Below are positions 59,990 through 64,000 of a stretch of 64,000 bases of DNA, piece after piece. The notes beneath the pieces were generated by a model. That model worked only from the letters and a program-made list of their open reading frames with translations. It was not told the origin of the DNA and made no database searches. Both the position numbers and the translations under genes were made by a program. Numbering within the stretch: the first letter of the stretch is position 1; the number at the start of each line of letters is the position of its first letter. Source of the DNA: Aplysia californica (Eukaryota; Mollusca; Gastropoda; Aplysiida; Aplysiidae). The stretch is taken from NCBI RefSeq assembly GCF_000002075.1, contig NW_004797464.1, forward strand, positions 253,328-317,327, given 5' to 3'.

Positions 59990-60431
59990 TGTGAGGCAGC
60001 GTGGTGGAATCAGGCTCTCGTCAATTTTTTGGGCATGTATAGTTATTGGTATCATCGTAAAGCTTGTTCACTTGTGTTTATTTGGGTGAAAAAAATATCC
60101 ATTTATCTTGAATACAAGTCTAGATATTTGCGAATGGAGGAGGCGGGGGTCACCTGTTTTCAGGGGTAAAATTAGTGAGAAAATGGCGGCCAAAGATTAG
60201 TTATTTCCTTAGCTTAAGAGTCCGTGATAACTGAAAATTTACATTTTGTGTGCCTTTAATCAACGTTTTTAAGAAAAATCCACACTGGAATGAGTTCTTT
60301 AATGGGCATGATTTGAAAGGTGTTGAGCCAAAAAATAAAAATTTGATAACAATTGACAAACCAACTAAAAAAAGCATGTTTCTTCACTTTCATTATTTTG
60401 ACGAGAGCCTGGTTCCACAACGCTGCCTTAC
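59990..60431 (-). mobile_element. TGTGAGGC-family MITE, copy 9
   Basis: TGTGAGGCAGCGTGGTGGAA, tcaggctctcgtcaattttt ... cattattttgacgagagcct, ggttccacaacgctgcctta, ca. About 442 bp, full length, reversed relative to copy 2 and very similar to it. Confidence 0.92.
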
Positions 60432-60456
60432 AAATGACACTGTCTGGCTTCTTCCT

Positions 60457-60545
60457 ACAATGATGATGGTGATGATGATGATGAGGAGGAGGAGGAGGAG
60501 GAGGAGGAGGAGGAGGGGGAGGAGGGGGAAGAAGAAGAAGAAGAT
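60457..60545. repeat. (GAT)n-(GAG)n-(AAG)n trinucleotide tract
   Basis: Compound trinucleotide repeat. Confidence 0.95.
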
Positions 60546-60574
60546 CCAAATTATAGGTAGAATTCTTATCAAAT

Positions 60575-60655
60575 ACTGGTATCTCGGTCTCTGTACTGGA
60601 ATGCTATATCCCTATATGCCCAGATTGGCCGTGCCAGGCAGGGTTGGAAACATGG
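60575..60655 (+). repeat. Dispersed repeat shared with 29008-29090
   Basis: gtatctcggtctctgtactg, gaatgctatatccctatatg, ccgtgccaggcag. Both copies lie at the end of a simple-repeat tract. Confidence 0.6.
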
Positions 60656-60734
60656 CTCCTATTTAATAATCGAAAGAGTGTCGATGAGACGGTAAAAACG
60701 TACGTATTAAAAAACGATGATCATTCATATGAGC

Positions 60735-60909
60735 TACAGGAGATGAAGGAGGAGGAGGGGAAGAGGGGAAGAGGTGGAGGTGGAGGTAGAGGAGGTGGAG
60801 AAGGAGAAGGAGGAGGATACAGAGGAAAAGCGAAGAGGAAAAAGAGGAAGAAGAGGAGAAGATCGAGAAGGCGGAGGAGGGGGAGGAGGAGGAGAAAGAG
60901 GAGGAGGAG
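60735..60909. repeat. Purine-only (GAG/GAA)n tract running into a gap
   Basis: Nearly pure A/G for 170 bases; the assembly breaks in it. Confidence 0.95.
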
Positions 60910-61463
60910 NNNNNNNNNNNNNNNNNNNNNNNNNNNNNNNNNNNNNNNNNNNNNNNNNNNNNNNNNNNNNNNNNNNNNNNNNNNNNNNNNNNNNNNNNNN
61001 NNNNNNNNNNNNNNNNNNNNNNNNNNNNNNNNNNNNNNNNNNNNNNNNNNNNNNNNNNNNNNNNNNNNNNNNNNNNNNNNNNNNNNNNNNNNNNNNNNNN
61101 NNNNNNNNNNNNNNNNNNNNNNNNNNNNNNNNNNNNNNNNNNNNNNNNNNNNNNNNNNNNNNNNNNNNNNNNNNNNNNNNNNNNNNNNNNNNNNNNNNNN
61201 NNNNNNNNNNNNNNNNNNNNNNNNNNNNNNNNNNNNNNNNNNNNNNNNNNNNNNNNNNNNNNNNNNNNNNNNNNNNNNNNNNNNNNNNNNNNNNNNNNNN
61301 NNNNNNNNNNNNNNNNNNNNNNNNNNNNNNNNNNNNNNNNNNNNNNNNNNNNNNNNNNNNNNNNNNNNNNNNNNNNNNNNNNNNNNNNNNNNNNNNNNNN
61401 NNNNNNNNNNNNNNNNNNNNNNNNNNNNNNNNNNNNNNNNNNNNNNNNNNNNNNNNNNNNNNN
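60910..61463. other. Assembly gap (554 N)
   Basis: Undetermined bases after a purine tract. Confidence 1.
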
Positions 61464-61815
61464 CAATCAATGTCAACTTTTGTCAACTTTTCACTGACCC
61501 TCCCCCCTCTGAGCTGACGTCATTAATATTGTTAACGGTCCCTAAGATGACACTTTTTTCACGACAACAGATGAGCGTCTTGGACAGGTTCTGCTGTACG
61601 TTATTTATGTATGTCATTTCAATGGTGGGTTTTTTCTTTCCTCTTCTTATATCTTCAAATCCTTTGATTCATTCAAATTTTGCTAGAAGTCATTTCTGTT
61701 TTTAAATGAATAAAACGAATGTTTGGATAGATTTTCTTTTGTCAGAACAGAACGTTTTATGTTATTGTTACATTGTATCGTAAAGCGCTCAGACCCCTGT
61801 GTACCTACTTTAATG

Positions 61816-62591
61816 CAGTGGCGGTATGTAGTGAAGGACTCACGGGCTTGAGCTCCTCCCCCCCCCCCAACTTCATCCCAAAGTAAATGAAAGTTTCCTG
61901 AATAATTAAATAAGCAGTTGAAACCATTATGGTAGCACGCAATGAACCCAGAGTGATCAACTTGGCGGCTTGCTCGTTTATCCAATCACTGTTGTCACCG
62001 CTTACAACTATAGTATCCTAACAGCCAATCAAATGTCTTTAGGGCTCAGCACAGAATGAGCCGATTCCCGATTCCCTTTGGTAATGAAACTCTTCTTGAA
62101 AAAAGGTAGAAGCCTGGAAAAAGTACACTGTAATAAGGGCTCACGCTCTCACTCCCAGCCCTGACAATGGGATGAAAGTTTACGACACACTTTCGCCCCG
62201 TGACACAAATACCTACGCGCTCATTGGACATTTATTGTTAGGTGCGTTCTACTTTCCGCGACTTCAAGGCCCTGGTCCAGCTCATAGACAGGACATAATG
62301 TTTGAAGTGCTGTGTTTGTACGTTTATGTTTGTGCCACTGAGATTTAATAGTTATAAACCACGTCGATTGACTTTTGAGGTAACTTTTTTTAAATCTAGA
62401 AGAACCTAACTTAAAACAAAGAGACGGAAGATAAAGATGACTCTTCTCGTTTGAATGGTTCTCAAAATACCGTGGCTCACCGAAAGTAAAGAAAAATCAG
62501 TACTGTTTAGGGCTTATTGTTTGCTGTTTGGTGGTAAAGAAGTGTCAGCAACTTAAGCTGCACCCAAATTTAGGTCCACCCACCGCCACTG
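61816..62591. mobile_element. Non-autonomous hAT-like element, 776 bp
   Basis: Inverted ends CAGTGGCGGT and complement CAGTGGCGGT; identical 8-bp flanks CTTTAATG (61808-61815; 62592-62599). No transposase frame. A poly-C run lies at 61857-61867. Confidence 0.9.
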
Positions 62592-62599
62592 CTTTAATG

Positions 62600-63475
62600 G
62601 GCACTATATACATGTCAAATGTTATTATTTCTATCATTTTCAACCAGACTCGCATCGGACATAACATTATGTTCTTGAGAGAAAGTTTGTTAAAAGCGTT
62701 AAATGTCAGAAAAAAAAATGAGAGCAAAAACTGAGCATTCTATAAATCACGGGAGCATATTCAGTAACTACTTCACAAAGAAATCGAAAAGCTGTATCCT
62801 TTCAGGAAGCTGACAAAATGGTTATTACAAGTAAAACATTTTTTTCTTCTCTCCTGTTTTATAAGAGTGAACAAAAGACTATTTTTTATAAGGACGCTCA
62901 TGCTTTTAAAGTTGATAAATCAGTGATGTCCATATTCTATCATTTAACCATAGAAAGTATGATCAATTTCTTTATAACAGCATGGGCCGGATACACAAGA
63001 CAATGAGATTTTTTTTTAAAGTTTAATTGAATAGATTAATACGGAAAGCAGGCAAAATTTCCACATCTACGTTCCCCGACTTCGATGAATTTTACATTAT
63101 AGCTTGAACTAGGAAAATTAATTCCATCTCTTTGGACAATAAACACCCCGTGTTCCCTCAAATATAATCATCAGTGAGAAGCAAAAGATATAAGCTTCTG
63201 ATCTGTAACAAAGAAAGTTACCGAAGGTAATTCTTATCATCATCCATCGAACTCCTGCCATCTTAATCATCTTGTTATAAGTATTCATATGACCTTTAAC
63301 TTTAAAGCATACATTAGAATACCATTGAGTTACAGTCAGAGTACTGAGTTTGTTTGTAGCTTAACGTTATCAATTTTTATATTACTGTTCATTACATTAT
63401 GCATGTAAATGTGAGCCTGTTTATGAATGCAAACATACTATTATATCATTATAGTTATGTGTACAGATGTGTGTG
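62600..63475. other. Nothing recognised
   Basis: No shared repeat, no supported exon. Confidence 0.4.
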
Positions 63476-63551
63476 GAAGAGAGGATGTGTGAGGGAAGTG
63501 TGTGTGTGTGTGTGTGTGTGCGTGAGTGTGTGTGCGTGAGTGTGTGTGTGC

Positions 63552-63598
<47 letters not shown>
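63476..63598. repeat. (GT)n microsatellite
   Basis: GT with regular GCGTGA interruptions at 63498-63598. Confidence 0.97.
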
Positions 63599-63600
<2 letters not shown>

Positions 63601-63839
63601 TGATGAAACACCAAAGCAATGTGCCTGGATCTGGACAATAAAGATGTATCTTATCCAAGGACCTCCTTGATCTTATCTGATCTTATCTTATTTTGATTTT
63701 AAACATCGTTATCCCCTGGAACCAAAATTCTCTACTGTAAAACACACTAGCTCACAGCAGACAAATGAAATATTGTCATGTTTTAGTGTGCCTTATATAG
63801 TTGGGTTTTTTAGTGTTTTTTTTAGATCAAATGTACTCC

Positions 63840-63985
63840 TAAGAAATACAAATGCCACATAGCAAGTTCAAATGCCACATAAAAAGTTTCACGCCACATA
63901 AAATGTTCAATAAATGTACAATAGGAAATTTTAGTGCACAATTGTGCGTAACAAATTCAAAAGTACAAATAGCAAATCCAAATGT
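63840..63985. repeat. Short degenerate tandem repeat caaatgccacataa
   Basis: Words caaatgccacatagcaagtt, caaatgccacataaaaagtt, tcacgccacataaaatgttc and later acaaatagcaaatccaaatg recur at about 20-22 bp spacing. Confidence 0.6.
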
Positions 63986-64000
63986 AACACAATAGCAAGA

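Noticed and set aside
60644-61705. 353-codon open frame and its shadows
   Set aside because: Purine tract plus 554 N; no real coding signal.

Overview
This looks like a piece of a repeat-rich invertebrate nuclear genome, most likely a gastropod mollusc. The support is spliced animal genes (protein O-glucosyltransferase, DUF229 sulfatase-like, a metazoan universal stress protein), very dense microsatellites, tRNA-headed SINEs, and many cut-and-paste DNA transposon derivatives. The assignment to Mollusca is inference. Three runs of N (8567-8666, 24938-25226, 60910-61463) are assembly gaps.

Host genes. (1) At 238-5604 on the minus strand are three internal exons of a DUF229/alkaline-phosphatase-superfamily gene; its 3' end lies off the left edge and its 5' exons were not found. 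(2) At 33212-36449 on the plus strand are the last three exons of a universal stress protein gene. (3) At 44548-59121 on the minus strand is a complete ten-exon gene for POGLUT1/Rumi, the O-glucosyltransferase that modifies EGF repeats of Notch-type proteins in the ER. All ten exons join in phase to a predicted 394-residue protein with a signal peptide; no KDEL-like tail is visible. Candidate orphan exons are at 29277-29459 (minus), 39334-39383 (plus) and 59792-59890 (plus).

Mobile DNA fills most of the rest. The left third (1-29 kb) has a Tc1 element inside a dispersed repeat, a hAT-like element inside another repeat, a decayed I/Jockey-type LINE that carries a second LINE fragment of opposite orientation, TTAA-flanked MITEs, a tRNA-derived SINE, and two dispersed families sharing one hairpin module. 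At 19687-22361 is a 2.7-kb element with about 100-bp inverted ends and an 8-bp target duplication; it encloses a four-unit ABAB tandem array. At 30111-32018 three elements are nested (hAT-like inside a LINE fragment inside an inverted mariner derivative), each of the inner two with its own target duplication. A MITE family with TGTGAGGC-type ends recurs nine times between 12.9 and 60.4 kb. POGLUT1 introns hold four sizeable insertions, three of them pogo/Tigger-like.

The most unusual observation is at 59436-59468 and 59710-59743: two palindromes of 33 and 34 bp, each flanked by its own perfect 8-bp direct repeat. Each consists of nothing but the two tips of the 2.7-kb element at 19687-22361, fused head to head. 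They look like transposons reduced to their terminal inverted repeats.
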